DNA of 64,000 nt from Sulfurisphaera ohwakuensis (GTDB lineage: Archaea > Thermoproteota > Thermoprotei_A > Sulfolobales > Sulfolobaceae): contig NZ_CP045484.1 of the NCBI RefSeq assembly GCF_009729055.1, positions 1,488,001-1,552,000 on the forward strand. The letters are read 5' to 3'. Below, in pieces: positions 44,416 to 53,253 of this stretch. The position numbers and the translations under genes were made by a program. The notes beneath the pieces are model-generated. The model did no database searches. It was not told where the DNA came from and worked only from the letters and a program-made list of their open reading frames with translations. Positions within the stretch are counted from its first letter, which is position 1, and every line of letters begins with the position of its first letter.

Positions 44416-46391
44416 TCAAACACTATTCTTACATCTACAGCAAAGGCTCCTCTCTCATTTACAAATAATGGATTTATGTCCATTTCTCTTATATTTAAAT
44501 CAACTATCATCCTAGAGACACTTATTATTGTCCTTATAAGCGAATTCTCATCATAACCTCTTTTCCTAGCAGTTAACATAGCGTGAATCTTGCTCTCCAT
44601 TAAGAGTTCTTGTGCTTCGTCTTCATAGATTGGTGACAAACCGTATGCGACATTCTTTAAAACCTCAACATAAATTCCTCCACTTCCTACTAGAACTACA
44701 TGACCAAATACCGGATCCCTTATACCACCAATATAAACTTCTAAACCGTTTAACTGTTCTTGAATCATTACCCTCTTAGTTATTTTAGATAATTGCGAAT
44801 AAACATCCTTTACTTGGTCTTTCTCCACGTTAACAACAACTCCTTTCATCTCTGTTTTATGTACTGGTTCATCTGGTGAAATTTTCATAACTACCGGATA
44901 ACCAATAGAGTCTGCAACTCTTTGGGCCTCTTCTACACTTTCAGCAATTCCCCATTTGGGAGTTCTTATTCCGTAAATTTCCATAAGCTTCATCGCCTCA
45001 TAATCCTTCAATGTTTTCTTTCCCTTAACAAGTTCTATAGCACTTTCAATTGGTTGAACTGTCCTTATTTTCTTCCTCGGTATTGGCTTATTTACAAAAT
45101 ATTTAATAGCTTTTACAGCGTCCTCTGGGAATGTATATGCTGGAATTCCAGTAGTTTCTAAAATTTTTAATGCTGTATCCTCATCAAGTCCCATAGTAAT
45201 TCCGATAACTCCTTTTCCTTTAAAATTTGAAATTACTCTAGCAACATCTGTACAGCTAACCATTGGTAAAGCCTGAACTATAACTAACTTAGTTGAATTT
45301 AGCTCACTAACAATCTTTAATGCTGAATAGTATCTTTCCTTATTTGCATCCCCAGTTAAATCTAAAGGATTTCTAGGTACTGAAGTTGGAGGTAAAATCT
45401 TTCTTAAAGTTTCTTTCATCCAATCTGGTATTTCAACCATCCTTAATCCATTTTTCTCAATTTCATCAGAAGTAAGAACTCCATGTCCGCCAGAATTAGT
45501 AATTACAAGTAATTCTTCGGTAACCGGCTCAGAATACATTAAGAGCTTTGCGAGGTTTAACATATCATGAAGATTATCCACCAGAATTCCTCCAACAGTC
45601 CTAACTGCTGCTTTGAAAACTTCAAAAGAGCCAGCCAAACTGCCAGTATGTGTTTTAGCTGCTGCTGCACCATTACTTGTAGTACCCCCTTTTAAGAATA
45701 CTACCGGTTTTCTCTTCGTGGCTTCTGGTAAAGTTTCTAAGAAAGAATTACCATCTGAGACTCCTTCTAGGTAAACGAATATTGCTCTTGTTTCTGGGTC
45801 TCTTGAAAGGTATTCGATAACTTCATACTCTTTTACATCAGCTTGATTACCTAAACTCACCATATAACTTATTCCTACTCTATATTTCTGTGCCCAATTT
45901 AGCATGTAAACTCCTAGACCACCGCTTTGAACAACTAATGCAATATTTCCTCTTTTAACGTCAGTATAGGCAAAAGTTGCATTAAACTCTGGAGTAATGA
46001 TACCAAATGTATTTGGTCCTAAAACTCTTATTCCTCCTTTTCTGGCAATACTTATGACCTTATCTTCTAATTCGGCCTCACCAACTTCTTTAAATCCAGC
46101 AGTAATTACGATTGCTGCTTTCACATTTTTTTCTACGGCCTCTTCCATTACCTGTGGCACAGCCTCTCTAGGTACTGTAATTACTACCATATCTATAGGA
46201 TCTGGAATCTCCTTAACGCTTTTATATGCTTTTACACCTTCAACATCTTCAGCCTTTGAATTTACTGGGTAAAGTTTTCCGTGATAAGTATATAGAAGAT
46301 TTCTGAATACTACATTTCCAACTTTCTCTTTATAGCGAGAAGCCCCAATAACAGCAATACTCTTTGGTTTAAAGAGGTATTCTAATGACAT
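44412..46391 (-). CDS. ADP-forming acyl-CoA synthetase, fused alpha-beta
   Basis: 659 aa that join both parts of the ADP-forming acetyl-CoA synthetase family. Alpha half: IAVIGASRYKEKVGN, LVVQSGGLG, and the phospho-histidine in AKTHTGSLAGS (about 247). Beta half (from about 445): ATP-grasp with IGYPVVMKISPDEPVHKTEMKGV carrying the second His, and EMDINPLFV. It converts an acyl-CoA with ADP and phosphate to acid and ATP, or the reverse; in related archaea such fusions activate acetate or hydroxybutyrate. The acyl group cannot be told from sequence. Confidence 0.88.
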   Translation of the reverse strand: MSLEYLFKPKSIAVIGASRYKEKVGNVVFRNLLYTYHGKLYPVNSKAEDVEGVKAYKSVKEIPDPIDMVVITVPREAVPQVMEEAVEKNVKAAIVITAGFKEVGEAELEDKVISIARKGGIRVLGPNTFGIITPEFNATFAYTDVKRGNIALVVQSGGLGVYMLNWAQKYRVGISYMVSLGNQADVKEYEVIEYLSRDPETRAIFVYLEGVSDGNSFLETLPEATKRKPVVFLKGGTTSNGAAAAKTHTGSLAGSFEVFKAAVRTVGGILVDNLHDMLNLAKLLMYSEPVTEELLVITNSGGHGVLTSDEIEKNGLRMVEIPDWMKETLRKILPPTSVPRNPLDLTGDANKERYYSALKIVSELNSTKLVIVQALPMVSCTDVARVISNFKGKGVIGITMGLDEDTALKILETTGIPAYTFPEDAVKAIKYFVNKPIPRKKIRTVQPIESAIELVKGKKTLKDYEAMKLMEIYGIRTPKWGIAESVEEAQRVADSIGYPVVMKISPDEPVHKTEMKGVVVNVEKDQVKDVYSQLSKITKRVMIQEQLNGLEVYIGGIRDPVFGHVVLVGSGGIYVEVLKNVAYGLSPIYEDEAQELLMESKIHAMLTARKRGYDENSLIRTIISVSRMIVDLNIREMDINPLFVNERGAFAVDVRIVFD

Positions 46392-46648
46392 ACATAAATA
46401 TAAAGAGAAGTTGAAATATATATTTAACTTAACGAATTAGACACAATTGTTCTTACTTAAATAAGTAGTGCATAGTTACAATTTGTTATTCAAAATAATT
46501 AATATGTCTGCATTCTCTAAACAAAATCTTTCTCTTTGATTAATTCTTTAGGTTAGCATTATAGCTTACTAAAAATTCTTATTTATTTACTTCAAAAATT
46601 GATATAATAAAAACATATCTTAACTCAGAAATTATATAAAGAAAAATC
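46392..46648. other. Intergenic gap
   Basis: 257 AT-rich bases with no gene seen. A small dyad TACTTA-AA-TAAGTA lies near 46455, between two genes on the minus strand; it is upstream of the acyl-CoA synthetase by about 60 bases and might be regulatory. Confidence 0.3.
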
Positions 46649-47257
46649 TTAAATGAATGGGGTCCATTTACTAAATGCAACTAGATGTTCTCCTACCGCT
46701 TCAATTCCTATATATCCTGCTAATAATCCAGCTAATATTAGTAAGACTGCATCTACTATTAACCATATTTTATTCCACTTTCCGTTATCAAGGAATATTG
46801 CAACAGGATAGAAAAATATTGAAGCTAGTCCAGTTAATGTGTATAATGCTAATAATGCTGTTGGTTCAAGAGTCATATTATGCAAATATCCTTGAACACC
46901 ATAATATATTGTTACTAATCCAAATAACAAAGCCATGAAGCCTAAGTGCTCGAGCTTATACTCATTCTTAATGCTTAAAGCTATTCCTATAATTCCCAAA
47001 CCTAATACTGGATAAAGATCGTAGAATAGTATGTTATAACTGGATGGTAAGGGCCAGAGAAGCATTCCGTAAAATCCAGTAATAGACATAAATAAACCTA
47101 ACAATAGTAGTGGCATGTATTGTGGTTTAATAGCATTTCTGTAATCTTGTACTGTGGAATGCACTAGGAATGTCTTAATTAAGCCGTAAGCAAAGGTTAA
47201 GAAACCTATACCCATTGTTATTAACTGAATAGTTAATATATCTATGAATAGTGCCAT
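46649..47257 (-). CDS. DUF981 membrane protein
   Basis: 202 aa with about six transmembrane helices and few charges, matching the archaeal DUF981 group (GFLTFAYGLIK near the start, FYGMLLWPLPSSYN after helix 2). Function unknown. Transcribed alone. TATATCACC lies directly before the start on the minus strand. Confidence 0.65.
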   Translation of the reverse strand: MALFIDILTIQLITMGIGFLTFAYGLIKTFLVHSTVQDYRNAIKPQYMPLLLLGLFMSITGFYGMLLWPLPSSYNILFYDLYPVLGLGIIGIALSIKNEYKLEHLGFMALLFGLVTIYYGVQGYLHNMTLEPTALLALYTLTGLASIFFYPVAIFLDNGKWNKIWLIVDAVLLILAGLLAGYIGIEAVGEHLVAFSKWTPFI

Positions 47258-47557
47258 TTTATATCACCAATTATAATTATACAATTCCAGAGATATAAAC
47301 GGAATATGTTAAGGTATATACATTTGTAGATGGATATTAACGATAAACTAACATTTAAGAAATTTTAAACTTTTTAAAATCATTCATTTAAAATCATTCA
47401 TCTAAATTAATTGAAAATTTTATATCATATCACATCAAAAATATAAATATATGCAACATACTTTATTACATGTTCTTATACATACCTAGACATATGTAAA
47501 TGAAAATGAACTAGTTTTGAACTCTCTATCCTCTCAAATTTTTAGTAAAATAGCTAG
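47258..47557. other. Intergenic gap with tandem 14-base repeat
   Basis: 300 bases without a gene. TTAAAATCATTCAT occurs twice in direct tandem at 47374-47401, upstream (on the minus strand) of the DUF981 gene. The repeat is AT-rich; it could be a regulator site or a slippage product. Confidence 0.35.
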
Positions 47558-48106
47558 TTATCGTCTCTGAGCTGCATCTAAAAACGAAAGTATTACCCAG
47601 ATGTCAATTATCGAAATTCCCCAAGCTTCAATTGTTGCTGAAGAGGGCCACTTAACTATTTCTGCGATAATATTTCCAATAATAAAGAGAATTATCATAT
47701 AAATTCCTAGTTTTCTTCTTGCTGTTAATAGGCCTATCCCGTATGTTAAAATTGCAATGTCAAATTGTATGAAGAACCAAGTGGAAACAAACACATGCGG
47801 ATACGTTCCCTCATGATATATTCCTATTAAGGCTAGAAAAATTGCAGCAACCATTACAAAAGCTGATGCTATTATCAAAATTTTATTTTCACTTACTTCT
47901 GCTAAAAAGATAGCATAAAGAAAAGCAAATAAGGAAACTACTATAAGGCCATAATTATATAGCCAAGGATCTTTTGCTAAAGGTCCTCCTAAATCACTAA
48001 AAGCATTTTTAGTAAAATTGAACCATGGGTTAAGGCTAATGCTTACAAATATTATAATCCATGCTAATACTGCGCTTATGAATCCTGTATATTTTAAGAT
48101 TCTCAC
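47558..48106 (-). CDS. DUF998 membrane protein
   Basis: 182 aa, six predicted membrane helices, with the DUF998 hallmark NPWFNFTKNAFSDLGGP after helix 1 and GIYHEGTYPHVFVS in the middle. The family is common in archaea and of unknown function. Monocistronic on the minus strand. Confidence 0.7.
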   Translation of the reverse strand: MRILKYTGFISAVLAWIIIFVSISLNPWFNFTKNAFSDLGGPLAKDPWLYNYGLIVVSLFAFLYAIFLAEVSENKILIIASAFVMVAAIFLALIGIYHEGTYPHVFVSTWFFIQFDIAILTYGIGLLTARRKLGIYMIILFIIGNIIAEIVKWPSSATIEAWGISIIDIWVILSFLDAAQRR

Positions 48107-48438
48107 AATATTAATTTAAGCGTTTTTATTTCATAAGTTTTTAAGTAAGACCGTTTTAAAGAGCAAAAATTTCAAATGCCGGACAGCTCTTATTTTAATC
48201 CAACTTTATTTAATAATAGTCACAAAAAGAAGTAAAGAGCTCAGCTTTACCTTTGAATATGAGCAAGTTAATCGAATGAGTCAGTATACCCTGTATTGGT
48301 TAATGTTATTTCCCTTTGTATTTACTGTGAAAAAGACTATATTTTAAGCTACTCAATTGTACTTTAAGAAAATGTAAAAATATAAAAGCCTCATATTAAG
48401 AAAATGAATAAAAGTTAAATAAGGTAGAAAGTATAATT
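48107..48438. other. Intergenic gap holding one copy of a dispersed repeat
   Basis: 332 bases with no gene. The part 48230-48343 is similar to 60616-60737: both begin with a GTAAAAGA-CAGCTTTA-type segment and end with TACT[GA]TGAAAAAGACTATAT. The copy lies just upstream of the vapBC-like pair. Confidence 0.45.
48230..48343 (+). repeat. Dispersed repeat, copy 1
   Basis: The best-conserved part, 48311-48343, reads TTTCCCTTTG then TATTTACTGTGAAAAAG, then ACTATAT. The second copy at 60705-60737 differs at about four positions in this core. The flank CAGCTTTA at 48242-48249 is also shared. Possibly a remnant of a mobile element or of a duplicated toxin-antitoxin promoter. Confidence 0.45.
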
Positions 48439-48645
48439 ATGGAGAAGACAATTAAAGTGAAGGAAACTACACTCGAAATGTTAAAGAGGCTTAAAGAGGA
48501 GAACAATTTCTCGTCAATATATGATATAATCATGTATTTAATAAAGCTGTATCGAGAAGAAAAGTTAAGGAAAATGTTTGGTGTAGATAAAGGTAAAATA
48601 ACTCCCTTCACTAGAGATGATAAAATTGAGGATCGTGATGGATAG
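48439..48645 (+). CDS. Antitoxin of a VapBC-type pair (RHH-like)
   Basis: 68 aa: KTIKVKETTLEMLKRLKEENNFSSIYDIIMYLIKLYREEK is the ribbon-helix-helix type N-terminus common in VapB antitoxins, followed by a short charged tail. It overlaps the PIN toxin by 29 bases, so the pair is cotranslated. TATA-like sequence AAAGTTAAATAAGG lies just upstream. Confidence 0.78.
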   Translation: MEKTIKVKETTLEMLKRLKEENNFSSIYDIIMYLIKLYREEKLRKMFGVDKGKITPFTRDDKIEDRDG

Positions 48646-49030
48646 TTTATGTTTGGATAGATTTTTTATGGGTAGTAGTAAAGGAGAGAAAGTCCTTAAA
48701 ATCCTCTCTTCTGCAGATGAGGTAATAACGCCAGATTTAGTTCTTGCTGAATTAGCCAGAAAGTATATTAGAGAGGGAGTTGAAGAAAATATAGTTAAAG
48801 AAAGACTTAAATTTATTGAAGAGAATAGTATAATTGTCTGTATTGATAGAGAGTTAAGTACTCAGGGTGCTAAAGCATATGTTGAATTGTTAGTCAAGGC
48901 AAAAAGAGAGGGTAAAAATAAGCCTAGCATAACAGATAGTATACTTCTTTCATTAAGTAGAAAGTATAATGCGAAAGTGATTACTGGAGACGAGATATTT
49001 GAAGGAATGAGTGAGGTAATATTTCTATAA
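48617..49030 (+). CDS. PIN-domain toxin (VapC type)
   Basis: 137 aa from the ATG at 48617. PIN acids are all visible: Asp in IVMDSLCLDR, Glu in VLAELARKYI, Asp in SITDSILLSLS and Asp in VITGDEIF. Expected to be a ribonuclease cutting tRNA or rRNA, held in check by the antitoxin just upstream. A TTG at 48626 is an alternative start that keeps the first beta strand. In contrast to the locus at 43276-43761, this pair is intact. Confidence 0.8.
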   Translation: MIKLRIVMDSLCLDRFFMGSSKGEKVLKILSSADEVITPDLVLAELARKYIREGVEENIVKERLKFIEENSIIVCIDRELSTQGAKAYVELLVKAKREGKNKPSITDSILLSLSRKYNAKVITGDEIFEGMSEVIFL

Positions 49031-49239
49031 TTACAGAAGAAAATAATGTTAAAATTTTCAAGTATTCGTATTATGCTTCAGATTGATCGGTCAAATCAGA
49101 TATATTTAATCTATGATTGTTAATAAAAATTTCCTTCAAATTTCAAATTTTGATGAATCCTATTGGAAATTTTTACTAACTGTTACTATGCTGGAAATTT
49201 AGTTAATTAGTGTCTAATTCAATTTACAGAAAAGGGGGT
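49031..49239. other. Gap between vapBC pair and TnpB element
   Basis: About 200 AT-rich bases with no gene seen. It provides the left flank of the TnpB insertion, with no target duplication recognised, as expected for IS200/IS605-type insertion. Confidence 0.3.
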
Positions 49240-49291
49240 TAAGGGGGCGAAAAGCCTCGCCTCTCTGAGGCGGGGATGGATAGCCCCCTTA
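49240..49291 (+). repeat. Left-end subterminal palindrome of the TnpB element
   Basis: TAAGGGGGC (49240-49248) pairs with GCCCCCTTA (49283-49291), and inside it CCTCGCCT pairs with AGGCGGGG (one G-T pair). Such hairpins are the recognition structures of IS200/IS605 ends. G+C content is far above the surroundings. Confidence 0.65.
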
Positions 49292-49296
49292 TAGAA

Positions 49297-49306
49297 AGTT
49301 TAAATA
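49297..49306 (+). promoter_or_regulatory. TATA box of tnpB
   Basis: AAGTTTAAATAC-type sequence at about 49297-49306 lies 24 to 33 bases before the ATG at 49330, the leaderless spacing. Confidence 0.45.
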
Positions 49307-49329
49307 CTTCTTTTTTCGAAATTCTTTTA

Positions 49330-50448
49330 ATGGCTAGGAGGGTTAAAGCGATCAGAGCTACTGTTTCTATGAAGATCGCCCTATCTGAACCCCTCCTAGC
49401 CCTTGTGAATAACTACGTAAAAGCCCTCCGTTTCGCCCTATTTTAGTTGAAGGAAAATGTCCCGAATCCTAATGAGAAGGAAGTTTTAGAAAAAGTCCAT
49501 GAAGGACTGTATGAGAGGTTAAAAGAAGAATATAATCTACCATCAAAGGTTGCCCAAGACTGTTATCGTGAAGCTCTCTCAGTATACAAGGGCTGGTATA
49601 ATAATCCGAGAAGGGGTCGTTTCCCAAGAGTATATAAGCCAACAGTTTGGCTAACTCCTAAAGCAAGTTATAATGTTGACTTAGATAATATGACTGTTAG
49701 GATAGCAAGTGTTGGTGAATTTCAAATTCTAGGTTATCCTAGAAACCTCAAGGAGTACTTAAGCTGGAGGATGAAGGAGGCTAGGTTAGTGGTTAAGGGT
49801 GATAAGGCTTTTCTTAAGGTTGTTTTTGAGAAACCGTTGGAGAAGGCTAAACCAGGGGAAAGTATTGCTGTTGATGTTAACATGAGCGAGATTGTTGTTG
49901 GCAAGGATGATACTCATTACGTTAGGATTCCAACTCGTTTGCACGAGGTTCATCACTGGAAGTCTTTAGCCGAGAGATTGCAGAAGAAATACTCAAAGAG
50001 GTGGAGGGAGAATAAGAGGATTCTGCATAGGATTCGTTCTTTTCATCAAAAGGCTAGGCGTATTATGGAGGATTTCGCTAGGAAGGTTGGGAAGTGGGTT
50101 GTTGAGATTGTTATAGATTTTGGTGCTAATGTTATTAAGTTGGAGAACCTTGAGAACCTCATCAAGAACGTAGATAAACTACCTAAAGAGTTTCGCGACA
50201 AACTTTATCTAATGCAGTATCGTAGGATTCAGTATTGGGTTGAGTGGCAGGCTAGGAAGCACGGTATTCTAGTTCAATACGTTAATCCCAAATATTCTTC
50301 CGTCTCTTGTCCTAAGTGTGGTAAAAGGATGAGGGAGGTCTCTCATCGTTGGTTTAAGTGTTCATGTGGTTATGAGAATGATAGGGATGTTATTGCTGTA
50401 GTTAATCTGAACAGGAGGGGGTCTCTGACCCTCTCGTCTGCCCACTAA
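49330..50448 (+). pseudogene. tnpB: TnpB RNA-guided nuclease gene with an in-frame amber stop
   Basis: The frame starts [20 protein letters not shown] at 49330, is interrupted by TAG at 49444-49446 (codon 39, probably Trp TGG in the parent) and continues for 333 codons from TTG 49447 to the stop at 50448. The downstream part keeps the RuvC acids ([18 protein letters not shown], and [11 protein letters not shown]) and the zinc finger CPKCGKRM...CSCG. So only a single base separates it from an intact protein. A short re-initiated product is possible, because TTG follows the stop directly; it would lack the N-terminal wedge part. Confidence 0.85.
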
Positions 50449-50540
50449 ATGAGAGATGTAATCCCGAATCGATGGTGGGAACGATGATCCGCCCTAAGGG
50501 AACCATCGCCCTTCTAGGGCGGTGAGAAAGTCAGATAATA
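50449..50540 (+). ncRNA. Right end of TnpB element / candidate guide (omega/re) RNA scaffold
   Basis: Just after the tnpB stop the sequence folds strongly: CCGCCCTA (50489-50496) pairs with TAGGGCGG (50515-50522), AAGGG with CCCTT inside, and GATGGT (50471-50476) with ACCATC (50502-50507) as an alternative. In the superfamily the tnpB 3' end and right end give the guide RNA, with the guide taken from flanking DNA. Whether RNA is made here is unknown. Confidence 0.5.
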
Positions 50541-50704
50541 GCCCTCTCTATTAGATAAATTTGATCTATGTAACGAATAAAAATTTAATAAATTTGCTAA
50601 AAAGAGAAAAATTTTACTCTGTATCTTTATAATTGTGAAATGTAAAAATTCCTAATCACTTAGGTTTTCTCCTCTCTTGACTTTTTCATGGATATACAAG
50701 AGAA
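50541..50704. other. Gap after the TnpB element
   Basis: About 160 AT-rich bases with no gene; it is the 3' flank of the insertion and of the convergent ATP-cone gene. Confidence 0.3.
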
Positions 50705-51274
50705 TCAACTATTTAGGGGATACTTTAGCTCATAAGGTTTCCAGCCTAGGCTTTCCCTAAAATCATTAATATACTTAATTGCTTTCTCCTTTTCACTTAC
50801 CGGCATGTCCTTCTTGTGAAGGACCCCCATGTATAGAGCGTAGAGCCTTGCATTTATAATCTTAGGACTTAACCCGTAGTCCATGTCTTCTTTTAACTCC
50901 TCTAAGATATCATTAACTTGCTCAGCGCTCTCAAGCCCCTTACCGCTAAAGTCCTTAACTTTTCTACCTAAATAAAGCCTTCCTTTTTCAACTACTACAG
51001 CTTTACCATTTTCAAATGTTATTCTACCTTTAAATACTCTATCATAAAACTGCCAGGCATCTGCAACTTCTGGCTCCAACTGTTGTAATCTTGTTAAAAC
51101 ATATCTCCTAATCTCATCTGTCGAGATTTTTTCCCTATCTTTGATCTTCTCCTCAATTTCTTTAACAATTTCTTTTGCAACTTCGTCAGAGGCCCCTGCC
51201 CTTATTAGCGCATTATATAACTTATCTGAAAGGTATTCTTCCTCTCTTCCAGACCTTTTAATTACCTTAGTCAT
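50705..51274 (-). CDS. ATP-cone domain protein
   Basis: 189 aa. The N-terminal about 95 residues form an ATP-cone: VIKRSGREEEYLSDKLYNALIRAG, ISTDEIRRYVLTRLQQLEPEVADAWQFYDR. This domain senses ATP/dATP in ribonucleotide reductases and NrdR. The C-terminal part is helical and unassigned (YALYMGVLHKKDMPVSEKEKAIKYI). No reductase is nearby. It may be a stand-alone nucleotide sensor. Confidence 0.78.
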   Translation of the reverse strand: MTKVIKRSGREEEYLSDKLYNALIRAGASDEVAKEIVKEIEEKIKDREKISTDEIRRYVLTRLQQLEPEVADAWQFYDRVFKGRITFENGKAVVVEKGRLYLGRKVKDFSGKGLESAEQVNDILEELKEDMDYGLSPKIINARLYALYMGVLHKKDMPVSEKEKAIKYINDFRESLGWKPYELKYPLNS

Positions 51275-51609
51275 AAATTAAATTATGAGAGGAAGAATAT
51301 ATTTATTTCAAGTTTATTCTGATTCCGAAAGTGAGAAATAGAGCTTAAGTGAAAGTTTTTCTTACTTAAAATTGTCTTTACTATAATATTATCCCATCAT
51401 TCCTATTTCTATTAATTCTGATAACTTCTCAAGTTGTTCACAAGAATTATTGGTTGTTCTAACTTTTCTTATAAGCAATTGAATTTAAAAATTCTTCAAC
51501 CTGGGAATTTGCTATGATGTGTGGGTACAATATGGTATATAAGCTGAAATTGTTAGCTTAGAGCAGTTTTCGGATAGAAATAAAAAGTATAATATAAGAA
51601 TAATTATTC
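51275..51609. other. Intergenic gap
   Basis: 335 AT-rich bases between divergently transcribed genes, with no ORF or RNA recognised. A TATAATATAAG sequence at about 51589-51599 probably belongs to the next gene. Confidence 0.3.
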
Positions 51610-52047
51610 ATGCGTTTATTTATAATAGCCGTCATACTAATAATTCTTGGAATCTTGTTTCTTTCTCTAATACCTTTTGCATCTCAAAACTCCATAAGGA
51701 TGAGTAATAAGGTTGTAATTCTTCCTCACGAATCCTATACTGTTCCGTATAAAGGTGATTCTGAAGTACTTTTTTCTTATAATTTTTCTAATCCGATTAA
51801 GGTTTACGGTTATCCTTCTGGTGCTACAACTGCTAATGATAGTATTTTATATGTTATTTGTTTCTTTTCCTCTTCTCCAGGTAAGTTAATACTATGTAAC
51901 GCTAATAATATTTCTTCCACAGTATATTTCACTATTTACGAGGCTTACGGCTTAGCCTTAGACATTGAATATATGTTTGTCATTTCTCCCATCTTGATAG
52001 TATCTGGAGTAGCTCTCATAATCTATTCTAAGTTAATAAAGCGATAA
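51610..52047 (+). CDS. Membrane protein with external beta domain
   Basis: 145 aa: hydrophobic helix at about 3-24, a 90-residue polar part with N-glycosylation sequons (NFS, NDS, NIS) and strand pattern, then a second helix near 120-140. So the middle is likely outside the cell with both termini in. No family recognised. Its 3' end overlaps the CHAD gene by 25 bases. Confidence 0.6.
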   Translation: MRLFIIAVILIILGILFLSLIPFASQNSIRMSNKVVILPHESYTVPYKGDSEVLFSYNFSNPIKVYGYPSGATTANDSILYVICFFSSSPGKLILCNANNISSTVYFTIYEAYGLALDIEYMFVISPILIVSGVALIIYSKLIKR

Positions 52048-52655
52048 TGAAATTCCTCTTGACCTTTGATAATCCTTGTTATTGCCCTGAGCGCTTCCTC
52101 TTTGTAAATATTTACGTTAATTTCTGGTGGTGTCAAACCATTACATTCCATTTTTAATATGTTATCCCTTACATCGCCCATCTTTTTTGCAATGATCTTT
52201 ATCTCTTGAGAGCTATAACCTAAAGCTTCAGCTAAGTTCCTTATGATTCTCACTCTTTTTCTAATTTCATGGAAATCGTCTAACTGAGGAATTAACTTAT
52301 ATAAACTGTAAATACGTGTAAACAGAAGAAGCCTACTTCCATAGATTTTCCTTGGTAAAAAGCATATTTTTAGTCGTTTAAATTTCTTTATAGTATCGTA
52401 AGCTAGTTCATCTCTTCTTCTATCTCTTGATCCACAGATATCCATATCCCTTATTCTTCCTAGATTTCCTATAATTTCATTTGAAATGAAAGCACATTCG
52501 GAATTTTCATAAACCGGGTAAAGAGAAGTCAGAACATCGTAATACTTTCTTAAGCTAACCCTAGCATCATGAATACTCTCTTCATCAATTTTAGTTCTTC
52601 CTAGTACTTCTTTAAGATTAAGGTTTGCGTATTCTTCAGGGCGTAAGGTTTTCAA
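52023..52655 (-). CDS. CHAD-domain protein, polyphosphate-binding candidate
   Basis: 210 aa of CHAD type: helical, with conserved His and basic residues in SIHDARVSLRKYYDVLTSLY and GRIRDMDI, then DDFHEIRKRVRIIRNLAEALGY, which is the second half of the repeat. CHAD domains bind inorganic polyphosphate granules. It is the last gene of the operon sixA-ppx-tmk-tmk'-CHAD, overlapping the upstream Tmk-like gene by 20 bases. That link to ppx supports a polyphosphate role. Confidence 0.82.
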   Translation of the reverse strand: MKTLRPEEYANLNLKEVLGRTKIDEESIHDARVSLRKYYDVLTSLYPVYENSECAFISNEIIGNLGRIRDMDICGSRDRRRDELAYDTIKKFKRLKICFLPRKIYGSRLLLFTRIYSLYKLIPQLDDFHEIRKRVRIIRNLAEALGYSSQEIKIIAKKMGDVRDNILKMECNGLTPPEINVNIYKEEALRAITRIIKGQEEFHYRFINLE

Positions 52656-53253
52656 TTTTATTCACTATCTCCTTATGTACTTCATCAAAATTCCTATCCG
52701 TGTAAATAATATTTTCCTCTGAAGAGAGAGAAATAAGAACTTTCTGAAATTCATTAATATAATCTTCATAAGCTGTAAATACATCGCTTTTTATACAAAT
52801 ATCTATTCCCGCACTAAGAGGGTCTAAGAATCCTCTTTTCTTTATTATTCTCTTTATGATTTCTTCTGGTCTTGAGATAAGGGAAAAGTATATTGCCGGT
52901 CTAGGAAAAATAGACAAAACATCATTCATCCAGTCTTTCTCTAATCCTCTTACTAGTCCCCATGACATTAGGGTTAATATGTAGCCATCAGCTAATGCAA
53001 TAAAACCAGAGTCTAATGAAGGTTTAACATAGTTCTCAACTTGATCTGCCAGATCAGTAACATAAGCTAAAAATAGTGTCCTTCTTTCAAATACTATATT
53101 TCTTTTAACTTGTGAAATTCTCTCACCTATTAACTTTGACATCTGTAATCCAAAAGTTACTGTACCATAACCTTCTTTTTCTAGGTAACGTTTAACAGCC
53201 TCTAAATGGGCTGTCCTACCAGATCCCTCAATTCCCTCAAAAGCTATTATCAA
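52636..53253 (-). CDS. Degenerate thymidylate-kinase-like protein
   Basis: 205 aa, paralogous to the gene just upstream. The P-loop is [12 protein letters not shown]: the Walker A lysine is Arg. The catalytic DR(Y/H) motif is DGY (ADGYILT), and the lid region carries [14 protein letters not shown]. Both changes hit the phosphoryl-transfer chemistry, so normal dTMP kinase activity is unlikely. It may act as a partner of the active copy or have a new substrate such as polyphosphate. It overlaps its neighbours by 17 and 20 bases. Confidence 0.8.
   Translation of the reverse strand: MIIAFEGIEGSGRTAHLEAVKRYLEKEGYGTVTFGLQMSKLIGERISQVKRNIVFERRTLFLAYVTDLADQVENYVKPSLDSGFIALADGYILTLMSWGLVRGLEKDWMNDVLSIFPRPAIYFSLISRPEEIIKRIIKKRGFLDPLSAGIDICIKSDVFTAYEDYINEFQKVLISLSSEENIIYTDRNFDEVHKEIVNKIENLTP

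Larger units (their letters stand above)
49232..50525 (+). mobile_element. IS1341-type (IS200/IS605 superfamily) element carrying only tnpB
   Basis: A left end with nested palindrome (49240-49291), a tnpB gene with an amber codon (49330-50448) and a structured right end (50469-50522). No Y1 transposase tnpA is present, so it could move only with help. A truncated copy of the left end lies at 63379-63419. Outer limits are inferred from the palindromes. Confidence 0.7.

Noticed and set aside
45997-46272. 91-codon open frame opposite the acyl-CoA synthetase
   Set aside because: Serine/threonine-rich shadow frame of a conserved gene.
46675-46938. 87-codon open frame opposite the DUF981 gene
   Set aside because: The hydrophobic run is the complement of membrane-helix codons; the DUF981 frame has the family pattern.
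47374-47401. CRISPR-like repeat
   Set aside because: Only two 14-base units directly adjoined without spacers; no CRISPR array or cas gene was seen in the window.
49444-49446. Read-through of the TnpB amber codon by pyrrolysine
   Set aside because: No pyrrolysine machinery is expected in Sulfolobales and the codon position fits a Trp TGG change.
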